The notes below the pieces were generated by a model. That model was not told the DNA's origin. It ran no database searches and saw only the letters and a list, made by a program, of their open reading frames with translations. 64,000 nt of DNA, taken from positions 1,116,001 to 1,180,000 of the forward strand of contig NZ_CP022527.1 in NCBI RefSeq assembly GCF_002237445.1, given 5' to 3'. This document shows, in pieces, positions 61,990 to 64,000 of this stretch. Every line of letters starts with the position of its first letter. Within the stretch, counting starts at the first letter, position 1. The position numbers and the translations under genes were made by a program. The DNA is from Neisseria sp. KEM232. GTDB taxonomy: Bacteria; Pseudomonadota; Gammaproteobacteria; Burkholderiales; Neisseriaceae.

Positions 61990-62029
61990 AGGCAGCCTGA
62001 AAACGGTTTGTCCGCTTTTCAGGCTGCCT
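61990..62029. terminator. inverted pair of Kingella-type uptake sequences
   Basis: AGGCAGCCTGAA (61990-62001) and its complement (62018-62029), different from the AGGCCGTCTGAA used elsewhere. It is in terminator position just after mnmG. Confidence 0.65.
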
Positions 62030-62037
62030 TCTGCCGT

Positions 62038-63933
62038 TTACTTTGCGTCTTTAAACCCACGCTTCAAATGCACCATCAACAGCGCCACTGCAGCGGGCGT
62101 TACCCCCGAAATGCGCGATGCCTGCCCCAGTGTTTCGGGCTGGTGCTGGTTGAGTTTCTGCTGCACTTCGGCGGACAAGCCTTTGACTTTGGCGTAATCA
62201 ATATTTTCAGGCAGCCTGAAAGTCTCCAAATCGCGGCGGTTGTTGATTTCTTCCTGCTGGCGGTCGATGTAGCCTTGGTATTTGACTTGGATTTCCACTT
62301 GTTCCACCACGTTTTCAGGCAGCGTGGCGGGCGGTGCGGCGTCGGGTAGGGTCATCAGCGCGGCGTAATCGAGATTAGGGCGGCGCAGCAGGTCGTGCAG
62401 GTTGGCTTCGCGGCTCAATTTTTGCCCGAATACGCGCATTTGTTCGGACTCGGGCAGCTTTTGCGGCGTGTACCAAGTGGTTTTGAGCCGTTGGATTTCA
62501 CGCTCGACGGCTTCGCGTTTTTCGTTGAATGCGCGCCATTGGGCTTCGCCGATTAAGCCGATTTTGCGGCCGTCTTCGGTGAGCCGCATATCGGCATTGT
62601 CTTCGCGCAGCTGCAGGCGGTATTCGGCGCGGCTGGTGAACATACGATACGGCTCGTTAACGCCTTTGGTAATTAAATCATCGACTAATACGCCCAGATA
62701 CGCCTGTTCGCGGCGCAGCAGCAGCGGCTCTTGTCCGCGCACATACTGTACGGCGTTTGCGCCCGCGAGCAGCCCTTGTGCGGCGGCTTCTTCGTAGCCG
62801 GTTGTGCCGTTGATCTGCCCTGCGAAGAACAAGCCGTTGATGGTTTTGGTTTCCAAGCTGGCTTTCAGGTTGCGCGGGTCGAAATAGTCGTATTCGATGG
62901 CATAGCCGGGGCGCAGAATGTGGGCGTTTTCCAAGCCTTTCATCGAGCGCACGAGGGCAAGCTGGATGTCAAACGGCAGGCTGGTGGAGATGCCGTTGGG
63001 GTAGTATTCGTGCGTGGTCAGGCCTTCGGGTTCGAGGAAGATTTGGTGGCTGTCTTTGTCAGCGAAGCGGTTGATTTTGTCTTCAATCGACGGGCAGTAG
63101 CGCGGCCCCACGCCTTCGATTTTGCCGGTAAACATCGGGCTGCGGTCGAAGCCTGTGCGGATGATGTCGTGGGTTTGCGTGTTGGTGTGGGTAATCCAGC
63201 ACGACACTTGGCGCGGGTGCAGCGCCGCGCTGCCGCGCACGGACATCACGGGTATCGGCGTGTCGCCGGGCTGCTCTTCCAGCACGGAAAAATCAATCGT
63301 GCGCCCGTCGATGCGCGGCGGCGTGCCGGTTTTCAGACGGCCTTGCGGCAGGTTCAGCTCTTTCAGGCAGCCTGAAAGCGACTGTGCGGCAGGGTCGCCT
63401 GCGCGTCCGCCCGAATAGTTTTCCAAACCGATGTGGATTTTGCCCGCGAGAAACGTGCCTGCGGTTAAAACCACGGCGCGGGCTTTAAACTCGACATTCA
63501 TCGCGGTTTTCACGCCCGATACGTGGTTGCCGTTTAAAGTAATATCGTCCACCGCCTGCTGGAACAAATCCAAATTCGGCTGGTTTTCCAGCATTTCGCG
63601 GATGGCGGCTTTGTACAACAGGCGGTCGGCCTGGGCGCGGGTGGCGCGTACCGCCGCACCTTTGCTGGCGTTTAAGCGGCGAAACTGGATTCCGCTCATA
63701 TCGGTTGCCAGCGCCATCGCGCCTCCGAGCGCATCCACTTCGCGCACCAGATGGCCTTTGCCGATACCGCCGATGGAAGGGTTGCAGGACATCTGCCCGA
63801 GCGTTTCGATATTGTGGGTGAGCAGCAGCGTTTGCGCGCCCATGCGCGCGGCAGCCAGCGCGGCTTCCGTGCCTGCGTGGCCGCCGCCGACGATGATGAC
63901 GTCGTAGGTTTTGGGGTAAACAATGGTGGACAT
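62038..63933 (-). CDS. mnmG: tRNA uridine 5-carboxymethylaminomethyl modification enzyme MnmG
   Basis: 631 residues. FAD-binding [55 protein letters not shown] and the C-terminal [16 protein letters not shown]. Works with MnmE at U34 of tRNAs. Two internal AGGCAGCCTGAA copies (62209-62220 and 63365-63376) sit in the coding sequence together with one normal AG-DUS (about 63331-63342). Confidence 0.97.
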   Translation of the reverse strand: MSTIVYPKTYDVIIVGGGHAGTEAALAAARMGAQTLLLTHNIETLGQMSCNPSIGGIGKGHLVREVDALGGAMALATDMSGIQFRRLNASKGAAVRATRAQADRLLYKAAIREMLENQPNLDLFQQAVDDITLNGNHVSGVKTAMNVEFKARAVVLTAGTFLAGKIHIGLENYSGGRAGDPAAQSLSGCLKELNLPQGRLKTGTPPRIDGRTIDFSVLEEQPGDTPIPVMSVRGSAALHPRQVSCWITHTNTQTHDIIRTGFDRSPMFTGKIEGVGPRYCPSIEDKINRFADKDSHQIFLEPEGLTTHEYYPNGISTSLPFDIQLALVRSMKGLENAHILRPGYAIEYDYFDPRNLKASLETKTINGLFFAGQINGTTGYEEAAAQGLLAGANAVQYVRGQEPLLLRREQAYLGVLVDDLITKGVNEPYRMFTSRAEYRLQLREDNADMRLTEDGRKIGLIGEAQWRAFNEKREAVEREIQRLKTTWYTPQKLPESEQMRVFGQKLSREANLHDLLRRPNLDYAALMTLPDAAPPATLPENVVEQVEIQVKYQGYIDRQQEEINNRRDLETFRLPENIDYAKVKGLSAEVQQKLNQHQPETLGQASRISGVTPAAVALLMVHLKRGFKDAK

Positions 63934-63954
63934 TTGGGTGTGTGCTTTCCGGGT

Positions 63955-63991
63955 TTCAGACGGCCTCTGTTTGGGATGGAGGCCGTCTGAA
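63955..63991. repeat. inverted DUS pair upstream of mnmG
   Basis: TTCAGACGGCCT (63955-63966) and AGGCCGTCTGAA (63980-63991), in the normal AG-DUS form. Confidence 0.65.
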
Positions 63992-64000
63992 AAGGTTGTT

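Overview
The window is a gene-dense, GC-rich stretch of a Neisseria chromosome. The main evidence is the DNA uptake sequence AGGCCGTCTGAA (AG-DUS dialect), which recurs every few hundred bases, often as inverted pairs that look like transcription terminators. Gene content agrees: petABC with sspAB, PilB-type thioredoxin-MsrA-MsrB, periplasmic LigE, a comEA fragment, a Correia element and a dRS3-like repeat. The dialect and high GC suggest a commensal Neisseria rather than N. meningitidis or N. gonorrhoeae; I cannot fix the species. No rRNA, tRNA, CRISPR array or intact prophage or transposase was seen.

Layout. 1-4.5 kb: sspB (partial), sspA, petABC (cytochrome bc1) and a Nif3-family gene preceded by a Correia element. 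4.7-10.3 kb: prlC, a frameshifted hypothetical gene, rmuC, rsgA. 10.6-13.3 kb: tsf, rpsB, a small membrane protein, ppa. 13.4-16.7 kb: a 5-formyl-THF cyclo-ligase, a brnQ pseudogene with two frameshifts, an NAPE-PLD-like hydrolase. 16.8-21.4 kb: dnaK and grpE, each behind an RpoH-like promoter, then aceK. 21.6-29.2 kb: two M16 peptidases, a small acidic protein, ftsY, tgt, a SemiSWEET and a flippase. 29.2-33.7 kb: the accessory locus discussed next. 33.8-43.4 kb: a GT4 glycosyltransferase, pgk, lpxB, prfB, a secreted protein, a GIY-YIG protein, ruvC, a LexA-like protein without its catalytic residues, and tex. 43.6-50 kb: msrAB, a PhnA/YjdM-like zinc-ribbon protein, xerC, nitroreductase-doxX with a divergent LysR, yggX, a macro-like protein. 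50-58.4 kb: ppk, a hypothetical gene, suhB, rsmE, prmA, gapA, aspA and two related small RNA candidates. 58.4-64 kb: comEA fragment beside a possible IS end, a YcbL-like hydrolase, ligE, a sirtuin, an unidentified AT-richer gene and mnmG.

The most unusual locus is at 29.35-33.7 kb. A membrane-anchored CheA-like kinase (PAS-like, Hpt and HATPase modules, no CheW domain) is followed in one direction by a CheY-like receiver, a CheX-like phosphatase and a lipoprotein of the amino-acid-binding family with no permease. An exact FNR half-site pair lies upstream in an AT-rich leader that also holds what looks like a degenerate copy of the kinase 5' end. No flagellar, MCP or pilus gene is present here, so this may be a self-contained ligand/redox-responsive phosphorelay.

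Other notable items: the two sibling sRNA candidates (52.6 and 56.7 kb), Kingella-type uptake sequences in and beside mnmG, and a DUS placed inside the grpE heat-shock promoter spacer. Most remaining genes are core housekeeping functions on alternating strands in short transcription units.
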